Assembly: GCA_003342895.1 (NCBI GenBank)
Contig: PTFA01000081.1
Span: forward strand, 2,125,625 to 2,189,624
Direction of reading: 5' to 3'
DNA: 64,000 nucleotides
Source: Casuarius casuarius
Taxonomy: Eukaryota > Chordata > Aves > Casuariiformes > Casuariidae
The notes under the pieces are model-generated. The model saw only the letters and a list, made by a program, of their open reading frames with translations. It was not told the origin of the DNA and did not search any database. Of the stretch, positions 11,089 through 25,150 are shown one piece after another. A program made the translations under genes and the position numbers. How positions within the stretch are numbered: position 1 is the first letter of the stretch; every line of letters starts with the position of its first letter.

Positions 11089-14000
11089 AGCGGCNCCTCG
11101 GGCAGCGCTACGCGCCCCGGCGCATCTGCCACAGCCCTAAAATCAACCGCGAGCGACAGACTTGCAGCGGCCAAATCCAAGTTGGTGAATCCACGTTGGT
11201 GTCTCCCCCCACAACGCAGCCGGCTGGGCANGGAGGGGGAGGCCGGTGCTCCAGAGGCGCTGGGGCTAGCTCTTGCTCAGGACCAACATGTGCTGCCCAG
11301 AAAGCAAAGCCTGGGACCATCCAGCATGGCTGTGCTGGCCACCACAGCACCAAAACGTCTCCAGATGCTGCGTGCAGAGGGGGCCCTCCGCGTGCAGGGC
11401 CGGGCACGGCCGAGCTCCCGCCGGGAGCCCTCCTGCGGGGCTGGCGTTGGCCATCCTGCCCCGGGAGAGCAGGGTGGCGAGGCGGCGGCGAGACTTGGTG
11501 CAAGGGCCAGGCGGTGGCTGGCAAAGGGGAGCCACGAAATGGGGCGCCAGTCCAAGGGGTGCCCGCTTCCTCGCCACTTTGGCCCAGGGTCTCCTGCGTT
11601 ACCAACGCAGAGCGCTGAAGGCTTCTGCCAACCCTCCTGTGGCGACTCCTCGGCGTCTCCAAGGTGGGCTTGAAAATCCTTTTGGCGTGGCCGTGCCCCA
11701 AGAGCCGGGGGAGAGGTGACAGCAGTGCCGGGCGCTGGGGGGAAAGCCTGGCTGAAGGAGCTTGGGGAGGCTCAGGAGACCCCGAGCTTGCTACGAAAGC
11801 TGAGCTCAAAGGAGCCCTGAAACCTTTCTTCCAGTTTTGAAGCCACGCAGCAAGAGGGGTTGGTAGTGCTGCTCAGGACAAGGGGCCGAGATCACACACA
11901 ACATATCTACCTCCCTATCCTCTTACAAGGTTTTCAGTGCTGCTGGAGAGAAAATAAAAATACTTTTTATTGCTACAAGACNGGGAGCATCGTAGCACGT
12001 GCGACGGCGGCAGAGGGGGCAGCATGGCCCCTCGTCCAAGCCGGGCCAGCCCGTACAGCAAACGCTCAACATCGCGTACGAGATCCAGATCCGACTGGTA
12101 CTTCCAGGCAGGGAATCGTGTTTCTCCCTCAGCTGTGAATCACCNGGCACGGCGAGTACAGCGGAAACCCAAACAACCCCCGCGCAGCGCCCGAAGGCTC
12201 CCTGGCGTCGTAGGGGACCTCTCTTCTGCAGGAGAGCACACGTCTCGTTCGCGGCCTCTCGGTGACCGGCTGGGAGCAGCCTCGGACAGGCTGACCAGAA
12301 ACGCTGGGGTGTCCAAGTGTCCAGCCCGCCGGATTTTTCAGCCCAGCCGTGCACTAACGCGCACGGAGAGAAGCCATCCTGCCCCAGGACGGAGCCAAAG
12401 CTACGTGAGCCCAGGCCTGGGAAGGCCAGCGAAGGGGGGACTGCCTTGGTTCAGACCAGGCTTCAGGATATTTATTCCTGCAAGTTCCAAGGTGAGGTTT
12501 TAAAACTAGTAAAAAAAAAAAAGTGCTGCCCTCCACGCAGCATCTCCCAACACTGGAGCGCTGCGCAGGTATGGAGCTGCCAACCACCCCGCGTCCATCC
12601 CCTGCAGAAGCAACACCGGCTCTCCTAAATCTCCCCAAGTCCACCAGACCGGGCANGTCGCTCCAGTCACGCTCTAATGCAAGACGCGTGACCTCCTAAG
12701 TGCCGTATCTCACGCTTGCAACGCCGTAGCTTGTTTCGTCCCTTGGGGAGAGGGGGTTTTATTTGAACAGCACGCGGCAGAGCTTCGCCGGGACAACAAA
12801 CCAGTGCTGCTTCACCAGCAAAGCTCTCGCAGTGCTGACGCGCCTTAAATCTTAAGCAAACAGATCAGTTTTGAAATGTGTCAAACTCGAGCAAAGATGC
12901 AACACGTGAAGGCGTGCATATAAGGCTGCGGAGATCCAGTGTCAGGAGGAAAACCCTCGCCTGCAAGCCCAGCTAACAGCCGCTACTGCTGCAAAGGGAC
13001 GCGGCAGCGCCTCTGCTTCCCCGGCAGCCTGCTCGCCCGCCCCGGCACGCGGGGCTCCTGCCCTTGCGCCAGCCGGCAGCAGGCAACACGTCCCCTCTTC
13101 CACAGCTGCTTTGCTTTGCAATCTGGCAGCTCAGCTGAAACCAGCCATCAAAGCAGGCTCGAGGTGAGACACCGGGTTCTGCGCACGGGGAGCCGCGAGC
13201 AGGCACATGCTCCGCTCCGCCACGGGGACTGTAACCTGTTGCAGAGGGGCAAAGCAGATGGCTGGGAGCAGTAAGATCTTAAACTGCTGCAGCGAAACCT
13301 GCCAGAGTGCATCTGTCAAAGCCCTGTGGAAACATATCTCCTGGCATATCTGACTTGCACCCAGCTTCCTCCTCCCGGCCCCGCTGCCGTTACCTGCGCT
13401 AACGCTTCCCAGGCTGTTTAGAGAACCGAAGAGGAAACCGCGGGGGAAGGCAGAGGTGGGCAGGAGCCCTCTGCGCCTCGGCGAGGGACCTTTCATGCTC
13501 TCTTTGTGGTTTTCCCCGCGAGCGTCACCCTCGGGGGCTGGCGGGGCTCTGGGCTCACNGCGGGCTGGGTGGGATCCCCCCCCGCCGCGCGGCACATCCT
13601 GCGGTGGGCGTTGCTCCGCCGAAACGCAAAGCCGGCCAGGACGGGGAGCCGGGGGCCCGCGAGGTCGCAGCCCTCCCCTCCGCTTCGAGGTGGGCGGCAG
13701 CTCGCCGGGGGCTGCCCAGAAACGAGCCAGTGTTAATTGCTCCTATAAACCATCCCTGCACATCTGCCCAGCTGCAAGGGCTCCGATGACAAGCGCTTTT
13801 CATAGGGTGGGGAAAAATAAAACAAATAAACCAGGCTCTAACAGGCCGCAGGAGCCCCGTGGCTCTCCCGCAGGGCTGGGCGAGCCGGCTCCCGCGGGCC
13901 GGCACTTCAATCCGGCTGCCTGGCACACCGCATGTTCTCTGCTTTACAAGGAGGTCACGGGGAGTTTAAATCAGCCTGATCTATCCGCAATTAAAGGCAG

Positions 14001-14249
14001 CTGAAGCTCCCACCTACCNGAGAGCAAAGAGCAGACTTCGCACCCCACTTGCAGCCGCCTTTGAGAGCGGAGAACGGCGAAGGCATCAAAACCGAGAGCA
14101 AGGCGGCGAGCTGCTGCAGCCGGCAGCCCCCGGCAGCCCCTCCGCATCCCGCCTTCGCGCAGCGTTTTAATCCTGCCCTGCAGCAGGGCTCCTCGTCCCC
14201 CCCTCCAGCTCAGCAACTTTCCCCTCCTCTCTTCTCCCCGCACGCGTCT

Positions 14250-17200
14250 AATCCTCCGAACCAGCACCGGCTAAATCCCTCGGAGCCATATGGAGCTTGA
14301 GCCACGTGCATCCCAAACCGGCCTCCCGAAAACGGAGCATCCCAAACCGGCCCCCCGAAAGCTCGCGCAGCCTGGCTGCGCCCACCGTGGTGGTGGGCTG
14401 CGGTGGGCCGAGAGAGGACCTGCTCCGGTCACCAACCTGCTGAAAGTTAGGACTAAATATACTCTTTAAACCAACACAAGTGTAGCTGCCCATTCCTCCT
14501 TTTTTCTTTTCTTTTTTTTTTTTAAATAGACCATTTTGTTTATCACAGTTATTTGTGGGTGCTGCCCCGAAAATACTGTTTACCAGGTCCAATAATTGCT
14601 TGAGGCATTGGAAAATTAATAGAGCAGCTAGAGCGAAGGACAGGAGGAGTAAATCTGACGTAAGCTACCGTGTAATTCAGCACTATTTGCAATAACTGGT
14701 GGCTTTCTTCGCAGTCGGGAAAAGCCAGGGGCTAATCTAGCTCGGAAGCTGCTCAGTTTTTCAGCTAGTGGTAGGATGGGATTTTTTAGGAGGAGGAGGG
14801 TGCATCAAAACAGTTTAATTTCCAGAGCATTTTTACTATTAAGGTATGTTCCAAAGGAGAATAAAAGGTGCGTCTCCGCGGAGGGGAGAGGGAATTCATC
14901 GTCCAGCTCTGAAAGGAAAGAGTCGGCACAACCCCATCTGTGTACCGAAAATGCACAATGCAAGGATACCGAGGACAAATAATTACATTTTTTTCCTAGC
15001 TACTCTTAGCCAAGGACGTCTTGTTTTCCCTTTAGAGGGAAGGAGGAGAAAAAAAAAAAAGAAAAATCTTGCAGTCTTCGAGACTTTGCCTGCACCAGCC
15101 AAGTTCCCGCCCCAACAAGCCATCTGCAGCACTAGACACGGCGCTAACTCGTCACTCGGCTTTTCGGCCGAGGTGCCCTTCGCGCTCCCAGCAAACGGCA
15201 GCAACGAGACAGTTCGAAAAAACCTAAAAGCGACGCTTTTTTTCGCCTAACCTTTCCGTGAAATAGGAAACGCCACTCGAAAGAGGCCCAAAGTTTTATT
15301 TACCTTAACGCGTGTTTTCTAAACCGCTTTGGCCCCGCCGGGAAAGGTTTTACGGCGCCCGTTTCAGGTGCAGCCAGGTTGCGGGGCTTTCCTGGCGAAA
15401 GGTCCCGCGGGATCCGGTAACTCGAGCCGCGCGGTCGCAACCGGGTGCTGGAGGGCCGCGGCTCCGCACGCAAAGCTGCGGGGAGATCGCCCATGCGAGC
15501 AGCTCAGCATCGTTTCTACGAATCGCTCTTTTGCCTGCTGCTCGCAGAGCGCAGTCAGTCCGGTTAGAGTGAAGTTCAAGCTACGTTTTGCTTCAGGTCT
15601 ACAAAATGCAATTATTGCACTTCTAAGAAAATTCTCCCCATCAGAAGAACGTTAATATAAGCTCTCTGTTTATGAACTGGCAGCTTTTTGAAGCAGACTC
15701 TCGAGGTACCCTATAAAACCAGCATGCAAACCCCTGCCCCTTGACCCAACGATAAACTGCTCCGCGAGGCAGGAAAACTAGTCTGGAGAGGGGGAAAAAT
15801 GAGCTTGAGGCTTGCAGGCAGCAGGAGACGGGGCGGGGGGAGCCACGTGAAAGCGTTCAGTATCACTGCAAGGTCTTGTTTAGACTGACAGCATTAAAGA
15901 AAACCTGGTTACAGAGCGGGTGGGCGAAGAGTCCAACGGATTAATAGAGAACGGTTAGACAAGGGAGGGGACGAGCACGACGGTACGAGCTGCCTGCACC
16001 GCTCTGCTGCGAGCGGCAAGGATGTTCCCACCGCGCTGGCTCGAAGCTGAGCTACGCCCACGAGCACGCGGCGACGTGGTAAGGAGGGGGGTTCCTGTGG
16101 CCATGAACTGCTGGTGGAAACTTCCTGCTCGGGGCTTGCTTTTTCGGTTTGTGTTATTTTTTTTTCAATCTGCTGCCCAATATCCATAAATAGGAGCCGC
16201 TACTCAGCTCTCTGCATTCAGAGCCGGGGCCTGCCCTGCCGAGGGAGGGGGCTCACGCGGCCACGGGACCCCAGGAAGGGCTGCCGCTTTTGAGGTCGCC
16301 ATCCGCAAAGCCACGCTTGCTCTCAAGACACCCCGACGCGCGCGTCCCAGAGAGGCTCCTCCGGCCCCCGGAGCGCCCCGCAGCCTTCACGAGCTGCCGC
16401 CAGCACCAAGCCGGCGCCCGGCTCGGGCCCGCGTCCGACCTCGCGCGGCTCAAGACTTTGCAGTCTGCAAATCTGCAGTTTGGGGACGGGAGCACAGAAC
16501 AGGGCCAGCGAGAGAAGCTGGCAGCGGCGAGCGGGAGAGGTAACACGCGAAGGCTTGTGTAACGCTTGGCTCCTGCCACTCGCTTTCAGCTCCTGCAGCG
16601 GTGAAGCTCAAGTCTCTTGGATTTTCTCTGCTCTTCGTCCCGGCGTGACGGCAGCCCGTTGCCGGGAGGGCACAGAAAAGGCACGCATCCCCATGGATGC
16701 ACCACCAAGGTCCCCTTCACCAGCCCGCTAGCCCGTCCGACGCGACGGGGCGCTCGGGGCACTAACCGCAGCAGCCCCGGGAAGGGAACCGACCCCTTCC
16801 ACATTTCAGCACGCAACCCGCGAGACTACCCGAGCTAGGAGCCAGGCAATTCCCATCCTGGGAAAACTTTTTCCAGCTACAGCAAGGAAGTGACATCAGA
16901 GGCCAGGCGCTTTTATGAGCGCAGCACCCCGCTAAGCCGCACAAAGCGGGAGGTGGGCTCGAAAGGCTCTTATTGCAGGGAAGGGCCTCTTCCACCTTCC
17001 CCCAGGCTTCAGCTTTTGTATTGCCTTTACCACAACAGCCCTGACCGGATTCGTTAACTCTCATCTTTAAGCTGGGCCTCCTTCGCCTGGAATTACTGCA
17101 GACTTCACCTCGGGGCAACGGCGAAACGGGGGGAGGGAGAGCGGCCCGCACCGCTTCATTGGGGCCATAAAAGAGACTGGTAAAAACAACAGACTGCGGC

Positions 17201-18880
17201 TGGGGATAGACACATGATGACTTTAAAAAAAGTATATAGTCGAGGAGATTTTGATGGTTCTGCCAAAAGGAAAAAAAGTGTCTTCCCACTTGCAAACACG
17301 AGTTAATTATAGAAAAAAGGAACAGGAAAGTGTTAAAACCATCTGTGCCACAAGGAAAATGATACGGCCGCCTGATTCCAGGCAGCAGCGATGACAGCTG
17401 TTATATACCAGCCAGGGCTCTAGCTTGGACTGTTCCTCCCGAGCAAGGTGCAATAATCCAGGCGATGGTAGGCGGGGGTGCCGCTGGGAATTGCAAAAGC
17501 ACTACGGAGCCGTTTATCTGCACTAGCTTTTCAACGCCGCTCTCACCCGAGCCAGCTAAAATATCAGGCCCCAGCGCCATGCCAACAGGTCCTACCAACC
17601 CGAGCGCCTACCGGGGTCCCCGGCGGGAGCGTACGAGCTGCGCTGCGGCACGCTGCCGTTGGTGCGGGTGCCCGAGCTCGGTGAGGCGTGCGGAGGCCAG
17701 TTTTGCAGCTACAACACACGCTGCAGCTGAAGGCATCGCACCCAGCGTGACGAGGCTGAGGGAGGAGGAAGGGGACCTGCTCTGAAACTGGTGGGGCCCA
17801 GACGCTGCCTCCTGGCACGCCTACCACGCGTGCAGTGCCACTCTTTCCAGAGGGCGAGGAGAAACTTTGGGAAGCCACCATCCCAAAGTGACCTCCTCCA
17901 CACATGGGGCAGGAGCTCCATGTCTAACGAGGCCACCTCCAAACTTGTTCTTCAGATCTTTCACAGGGGGATGTCTCAAGGGACAGACTTCTGAGGCACA
18001 TGTTTTTGCCCCAATTCTTAGGGAAACGAGGGCTGTCTGACGATGCTGACTACCTGCGTGCTGCTTGGGGAGCTCTCATTGCTGCTCCCATCACTACGTG
18101 CACCTCAGATGCCTGGTCTAAAGTTCACAAGACAGATTTGTCTTCTGTGGTTTTCTCCCACACGCTTGATGGCGGGCTGCCGGCGGCCTCACTGCTTCGG
18201 CAGTCGGTTCATGCCAGCGCCACGTCTCGCAAAGGGAGGGACGCCAGCGAGCGCGAGGCTTACGAGAGGCCGGAGAGCAGCACGGGGCATCCAGGCAGCG
18301 AGCGCAGAAAGCAATGGCGAAGCACCCCTCGTCGGGTCGCTCCCGGCCGGGAGGAAGCACGGGGTGGCTGGTGCTCAGGTCTTTGCAGCCAAGCCATTCT
18401 CTCCAAGCAGCCTACCGACAGACTCCGGCACCTCCATCTGAATCCCGAGGTTTTAACGAAATTCCTGGCAACTGACTCAATCAGCCCTTGTAGTCTCGAA
18501 AGAAATGAGCCGAGCAATTAGACATTTCAATCTTGCGTGCCGCCTGTAGCCCCGCGCGCCCAGGCTCTGCAGGAGAGCGACTGCCTCCCCAGGGCCCGGC
18601 GCCATACCCAGCAGTCCCCGGGCACCGCGCTCCTCCGAGGGAAGCACAGGCGATGCTTTCTTCTCTTGCAAACGCTGCTGGTAGCAGAGGAGACAGGGGA
18701 GAGTTTGCAACAGCTAGAGAGGACGCGTGGACAGGGCACAGCCTGATGCAGGCAAGGGAAAGCGAAGACGTCTGTCCTGGGCAAGCAGGCTCCCGCCCGG
18801 TCAGCCAGCCAGGCCACCGGGAACACGTCTGCTTTTGATTTTATTAGGGACATTCAGGCTGGATGATGCCTGAACACGCA
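14250..18880. other. Intron segment, no gene seen
   Basis: Mixed sequence with CpG-rich patches at about 15330-15560 and 16260-16450 and an A13 run near 15048. A 29-bp-period duplication lies at 14308-14360. AT-rich complex DNA at about 14490-14680 could be a regulatory segment. No gene is recognised. Confidence 0.5.
14308..14360. repeat. Tandem duplication, period 29 bp
   Basis: GCATCCCAAACCGGCCTCCC at 14308 recurs as GCATCCCAAACCGGCCCCCC at 14337, differing at one base over the first 24 positions. Confidence 0.9.
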
Positions 18881-19080
18881 ACTAGTGCATTTTAGAGGAG
18901 ACCTCATGCTGACGAGCTTGTATATAGATTCACCACAGAAAATAATTAGCCATAATTAAGGGCTTCTGGTTTATGGCTCAAACAATTGTTTAAACAGCAG
19001 AGCCCTGCTCAAATTGAGTTCAGGACTTGCCAATAAGTATTTCTTTACTGTGATACAGTTTAGTTTCAAACTTCTGCTCC
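18880..19080. promoter_or_regulatory. AT-rich candidate enhancer with 12-bp palindrome
   Basis: AATAATTAGCCATAATTAAG (about 18940-18960) is followed by the perfect palindrome AAACAATTGTTT at 18980-18991, which carries two overlapping inverted SOX-type cores and an E-box-like CAATTG. The sequence is non-repetitive and flanked by GC-richer DNA. Confidence 0.4.
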
Positions 19081-19083
19081 AAG

Positions 19084-19103
19084 CAGCCAGCCAGCCAGCC
19101 AGC
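19084..19103. repeat. (CAGC)n microsatellite
   Basis: About five units of CAGC in GCAGCCAGCCAGCCAGCCAG. Confidence 0.9.
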
Positions 19104-20439
19104 AAGGGACCAAAGCTGTTTTTCCTGCTAGGAAGCGCAGAAGCACCACAAACACACGAGCTGCGAGGCTGGACCAAGCCAAAACCCAGAGTTTTTCAGC
19201 AAAAGCTTACCGGGGACAGGAGAAGGCAAGGGAGAAAATGGTAGGAAAACATTGCCAGAAGCTGGAGCATGCAAGAGCAGCTAATCCTCCCAGGGCAAGC
19301 GGCTGCACGAAAAGCCGTAGCTGTCGGTGCGGAGCTCAGGACAGGATGGAGGACACCTTATTTCTTAACGAGCTAAAGATGAACGGTGAGGGGGACAGGG
19401 AACAAAGCGGAAAAGTAACTTCAAAACTAAGAAGATTCCCAGACCAACTGGCATGTTGGCTCAAAGTGTCCAAGGAGTATTTCATCCTCTTCCACGTAGC
19501 ATCTACCCATAGACCCACCCTCCCATTCCCTCCCCACCCACAGCACCCTCTCCCTATGGAGAACATATGGCAAATCTCACGTAATTAGGGAGATAACTAG
19601 CAGAAATAATAAGCAAGTTTGGTTTCTCTTCCACCACGTGCCACTTCTAAAACTGATCATTTCCTTGATCTTCGAAACAGAAAATCTAAAATAATGCACT
19701 ATAAACAAGCTCTTCAGCACTGATTCGTGAGAGTTCCCGCAAGCACTGGGCTTTTTCCACCTCCCGTCCCCCAAAACACTATGCCCAAATCGGAAGCAAC
19801 CGGTGCTGCTCCTGGCGCGTGCTCATTTCAGAACAGGGAAGTGACACCTGGCTGCCAAAACGCCTTTCTTGCCCTGGCTCATAAATTTTGCATCTCAGGA
19901 AAACTGGGCAAAACAGAGTTAAATGCTAAGATCAATATTCATATTGAGACAGCTTCTAATAGGTTTTAGCTGGTTAAGTAGCCTTGAGATTTTTTGCCTT
20001 GAAATGCAGTAATGCAGATACGGTAGTACACTGTCCAGATGCACTCTAAAGGTAATTTATAGAATTGTGCTCTCTAGAGTAAAGAGCCATTGAGAGACAA
20101 TATCAGGTTAGTAGGGTAGCATAAAGAAAGCGGGCTTGGGTGAAAACCTGGAAGCAGCTCTGCACAGAATAAAACTAAAAGTTTATTTTTAACTTGGCGA
20201 TTAAAACCAGACCTCTGTTAACCCCATGTTGTAGAAGAGAGAATTCATAGGTGTGCTGCTGTCCAGAAGAACGGAGAACCAGCTTTAGGGCTGTGATTCA
20301 AGACTCGTTTTGTGCCTGCTTCTCAGCAAAAATGAGGCAAGTCCACTACCTATCTTACACAGATGCTTGCATCCTAAGAAACCTACAGCCCTGACGTGCC
20401 CCAGATCCACAAAGATGTGCCTTAATTTCACCAGATTAG

Positions 20440-20560
20440 AGCGATCACATTGCATAGCCTCTTCAGCCAAAGATTTCAGAGCACTTTGCAAGCATTGAAC
20501 TAATCCCATGAAGCAGAGCACCCATCATCAGGGAGCGGGATTTGCCCGTGAAGCTACACA
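20440..20560 (+). mobile_element. MIR/L2-like ancient repeat remnant
   Basis: CAGAGCACTTTGCAAGCATT, then GAACTAATCCCATGAAG, and later GGGATTTGCCCGTGAAGCTA follow the order of the old amniote repeat module (agcactttacaagcattaac, then aatcc...ctatgaggtag, then gatttgcccaaggtcacaca). It is diverged, and extension to the left is possible. Confidence 0.5.
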
Positions 20561-23500
20561 GAAAAGGGGGATTTCACCTGCAAGTCAAAAGGGAACACAA
20601 TAAGGAACAATCCTGCAGCAGTGAACAAGTTAAAGCCATTTCTAAAGCGCGAGAGAAGAAGCTGTCTGCAAGTGCACAGCTGTCCTGAGCACATAAAGCA
20701 TCGCGGTTCAGCCTGTCCTCCGAGGAGAGCCCGCTTCTGTGCGCCAAACGCAGCAGAGGTCTGACAATGGAGCTCTGTTCCCCCATACGGCTGGAACATT
20801 GTGTAAAGATGTTCAGGCTTATTTTGAATAGTTTGTTCTCTCTAAGGCAGGTCCTGAAGCCATTTCAGAGCTACCGAGTATGAAAAGCCCAGATGTTGCC
20901 ACAAATCAATAAAAGTCTTTCTGCAATTTCTTTTGAGGAAAGCGAAAATTTTGCCCGCTACTCTTCTGATCAAAACCCAGCAGCACTTGGTCTAAGAACT
21001 TGTCACAAACAGTAGTAGCAGCTTCAAATCCAATCATTCATCATCCTCAGATGAATTGTACCATCAGCGCGCGGAGATCTGATGGCAAACCCCATGTTTC
21101 ACAACTCACATGCAGTAAGGAGGACAGGCGGAGACCAGCGATGTTGGTCACGTAAGATTTATGGACTGAGATGGCTTTAGTTGTCTCCGCTCCTTTGGGA
21201 AAACTCCAGTTTTAGGGACAGATTAATGATAAGAAATTAACATAGTAGCAATATATCCTGCTTCATAGTTTGAAAAGTTCTGCACTGAGCAGATGAAGTC
21301 CAGTGGATCTGCAGTGATTTAGCACCTTCAGCACCTCAGAACTAATGTCTTCAATATGTCAGTAAATCTGCTAAACAAGGAGGTTTCTTGAGGGCTATTT
21401 TTAAGATGGATTATCTGAAACCACGCCAAATTTTATCACCAGTTTAGTCCAATGCAGAAGAGCCTGGCACGGGGGAAAGTTTGCCGATTCTCAAACTTAT
21501 CAGCGAGTATACTGGAGTGGTGCTTATGCACGAGACAGACCTCTCGCCAGCAGAGCAGCAGGCTGGCTTTCTCCGTCTGCGGCAAGCAGAGAGAGAGGTC
21601 CCAAATGCCACTCTGCAAGCACAGGGAGAGCAAGGATGCCACTGAAGAGATGTCTGGCAAAGCACGGCAGTAGGCTCTGTTCCACAAAGTTTAGGGCAAG
21701 GGAAGGTAATGCTTGCTTCTACCAGCTGAGCTTGAGACACCAAATTAAGGGCCATTTAAAGAAAACAGGAGACAAGTCCTTCAGCAGCCCAACAGAGAGT
21801 TGGGAGAATGGTTAAAAGAAAAAAAAAAGAGGAAAAAAAAGAGAGAGGAAAAAAAAGACAACTTTGCATTATCAGAGCCCCAGAAATGATTAAAAAACCC
21901 AGGAGCATTTAAGGAAAATCTCAGGAACTTCTGAGCCTGAAACCTTCGACACCTCTCTGCTCCCAGGAAGAACGTTCTTCTCCACCACAGAGAGCATCTT
22001 TCTACATGCTTGGGCACTTCTTTAGAGACACAGGCTGGGAAGATCGTGGGCTACTGCTAGCTCCATCTGCCAATTTTTGTTTCTTTCCCTCTCAGTGTAT
22101 GGTCTAGGAGCACTGTGGGAAGTATACATGGAAAATGACCGTACCATAAAACAACTCAACTTTATGACCTCAACATTTTAAGACGTAGCAGCAGCCTTTG
22201 TATTGTGGACATAACTGCAATATATCAGTTAGCGATCACTTACACCAAGATCTAGCACTCTAGATTTTGTAGCAAATGCTGACTTAAAGACCCATATCAA
22301 ATACATTATGATACCACTGTTTCCCGTTACCAACGCTGATGATTCAATTAATTTAAAAACAGCAGTGAAATTTAATTTCTCCATTAACCCTGCAATCCCC
22401 AGCAACAACAAGCTGAGAAGACAGCAGTAACCTGCATAAGTTTGGAGGGACTTGAAGAATGGGAAGAAAGAACAGCAGAGGAAAGAAAGACGAGGAGATA
22501 CAGATGTGATCTGAGGAACAGGAAACAAGGGAAACACGGGACAGCATCAAGTCTTTTCCAACCCCTCTGCAGGAACAGAAAGCGTAGGAAAGTTAGAGGA
22601 AAGATGTGATAGATACCAGACTAGGGATCACAGAATAGTATCTACAAACTGTTTTATTCAAAACACTTTTGTGGAACAGACTGAACCCAGACTCTCCTTG
22701 TTCCACCTCCTTTGCACTGACACAGCTCAAATTGATGTGACCCTGTACAACTCGGAAGAAAAATATGATACAGAGTGCAAAATATTCACACCCTTACGTA
22801 TGCACCCTGCATTGCTCCCTGCGCCTGCCTCCCTCCCTCTGCAGACTGCTGATGCGCCGCAGCGGCACGGCAATGCTCCACGCTAGGTCCCTCCACCTGC
22901 AGTCTAACCACTAGAGAAAGGACAGGGACGAGAAGGAAACCATGACCAACACAACTGAGTTGCCTTTAGATCTTGAGCCTCCTGCAGCCCTTCCGTCCTT
23001 GCAGCAGCCACGCAGCGTTTGCTGTAAAATACAGTGGCTGCACGCCGAGGGGGTAACCACAGGACCCCGCCGAGATCTTGTCTTGGATGCATCACTAGGG
23101 CTAAGGGTTAACGGGAATCATCAAGAGGAGCACGAACTCAGTAAAGGCAAGCTGTTCTTTTGGGGGGCCAGGGAGAAAGGTTGCCCTTTAGAGATCTGCA
23201 TTAATGGTTTTCATAAACTGACTGCCTTGTGGATGGCTGCGGACACATATGTTCAAGCGCGGTTCTTGCCTCAAGTGGGGCTCACCCTTATTTTCTTCAG
23301 GCAGGAAAGTTCACCATATAAGAACAGCACAGAAGTGACACAGCCACCTCACGAGTTTTCCTCCCTGACACTCGGTCAGAGAAGAATAGTTAGCTTAACC
23401 AGAGCCCTCCCATCTGCTTTTGTTTTCAAATGTGTTCTTCAATCCTGGGCTCTGCTAAGCCCCTAAAGTCAACGGGCATCTGTTCTCCTCCACCCATCGC

Positions 23501-24740
23501 AATCTGCCAGAGACTGCCATTCTGACAGCCATCAATCAAGCAATAATATGCTGACCACAAGACCCACTGGGACATAATTTTCAAGTCAAATGCAGCAGTT
23601 AGCATAAAATAAAGCATTGCCCTGTTTTTATGATTCTGCAGCTGCAGCTAGGGACTCTGTATGCAACAAAAGTGAGGGGGAAAAAAGGCACAGGAAAATG
23701 GCAATTCTACTCTTCTGAGTCATAACAATTATGACGTTGTGATAAGAAACGTTTTCTATGAATTTTTAAGTACCAGTAATCCTGTTTTGCAATTGTCCCC
23801 CGGGAACAAGGCGACAGATTGAATGGGACTGACAGTTATTTCCATTCTGACAAACACGGCTCCGACTCGCCCGTCTCCTACCTCGCCCACCCCGCTCCCG
23901 GCACGCGGCTCGGCTTCCCAACTTCCCCGGCCCCTCGGACGCAGAGGTCTGCCATCCAGCCACGCGCGAGCGCTCTTCCCACCGCTCCGGCTCTCTACGG
24001 CGCTGTTTATTTTTAAACACAGAGGATAAGTGCCTGCGTAATTTTGTTCTCGACAAGCGGTCGTCGTCGTCTTCCGAAACGCTCTGCGGAAAAGCAAGAC
24101 ACAAAACCCCAAGTATTCGAACAAAAGAGGAGCACCCCTGCGGCCCCGAGCAGCCCCTTCCAGCTTCCTTGCACTCCGTTCACCGACGCCAAAAAATACA
24201 GCATGCGTCAAGCACACGTGTCTCCACGGACCAGCCACCTCTGCTAATCCAACCTTACCCATGTTCTGGTCTTCGTTTCCTCTCAGGCCCGTCCTCGGCG
24301 CCACTTGCTCTCGGGATCAGGAATCGCAGATGTCCTCGGTTTCCCGCTGGGCGCGTGACCACCTCCGCCGTACGGACCTGCTTTCGGTCCCTACCCTGCA
24401 TCCAGGCCTGTTCCAGCACCGCGCAGCCGGTGCTCCAGCCAGCCAGCTCCTAGCATTTCCGTCACCAAAACAAAGCTTCTGAATTGCCCTTTTTTACAGG
24501 GGCTGATGTTTCTCCTGTGCCTGGCAGGTGAGGAGTTTTAAGGTGCGCACACACCTTTGGAATGAAGTTTAACAGGCCACGACCACTCGCTCCAGCGAGG
24601 ATAGCGCTGATAACCCAGCAAAAGCAGAGCTGTCCGCCCACGTGAACTCCAAGCCAAAACACGCATTTATTTGTATACCTGTACAGTGGAGCTGCCCTCC
24701 CAAATCAACCACACGCACGGGGAGAAAAACGCATCTGACA
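20550..24740. other. Intron segment, no gene seen
   Basis: CpG-poor, AT-balanced sequence holding a pure purine tract at 21814-21858 and a CpG-rich patch at about 23860-24000. Small chance frames only. Confidence 0.5.
21814..21858 (+). repeat. 45-nt pure purine tract
   Basis: An uninterrupted A/G run made of A8-A10 blocks separated by GAGG and GAGAGAGG, which gives it near mirror symmetry. Such tracts can form triplex DNA. Confidence 0.9.
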
Positions 24741-25150
24741 AAAGCCTTTTTATTTGCACAAATACATACAACTACTCCCTTGAAAAAGCTTCAGCGCTGA
24801 GTTATGAGTCAAGTCAAACATTTTGGTCACTCTTATTATATGTACAGCAACTGTTCTCACGTGCTTTCAGGAAGATTGAGATCAACAGCATCAAAAGCTG
24901 GGGAAGAGCAGTGTTCAACATTTTAGTGTTTGAGGTTGTTTAAATACCCAGTCAGCCAGCTTAAAAACCTGCAGAATTTTTTCTCGCTGACATCAAAATG
25001 GGTTGTAAAAGAGGAGCACAAAAAATGATCTTTTTCATTAAAGTATCTTAAATCAGGAACAAAAACAGTTCGTTTTACCTCTTTTGTAAAACGAGCATCA
25101 TCATCAGAATTAGTGCACACGAATGAATTTGGTTTGTAGAGAACCAAATA
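24740..25150. promoter_or_regulatory. AT-rich candidate conserved non-coding element
   Basis: About 400 bases of complex AT-rich DNA with TTTTTATTTGCACAAATA and TTATTATATGTACAG, between CpG-containing blocks. Not repetitive and not coding. Confidence 0.3.

Larger units (their letters stand above)
10200..14250. other. GC-rich region with CpG-rich patches, no gene seen
   Basis: CpG-rich patches occur at about 10330-10580, 10960-11110, 13360-13720 and 13840-14220. At about 10830-11810 long frames exist in at least three phases on both strands (up to 265 codons), with low-complexity Ala/Arg/Pro/Gly translations. Mutual overlap and lack of any domain argue that they are chance. (GGGC)n lies at 11069-11088 and (CCAAA)n at about 10850-10870. 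Confidence 0.5.

Noticed and set aside
10827..11809. Long overlapping frames on both strands (up to 265 codons)
   Set aside because: They overlap in three or more phases in stop-poor GC-rich DNA. The translations are low-complexity and contain no domain, and no splice or promoter context supports any of them.
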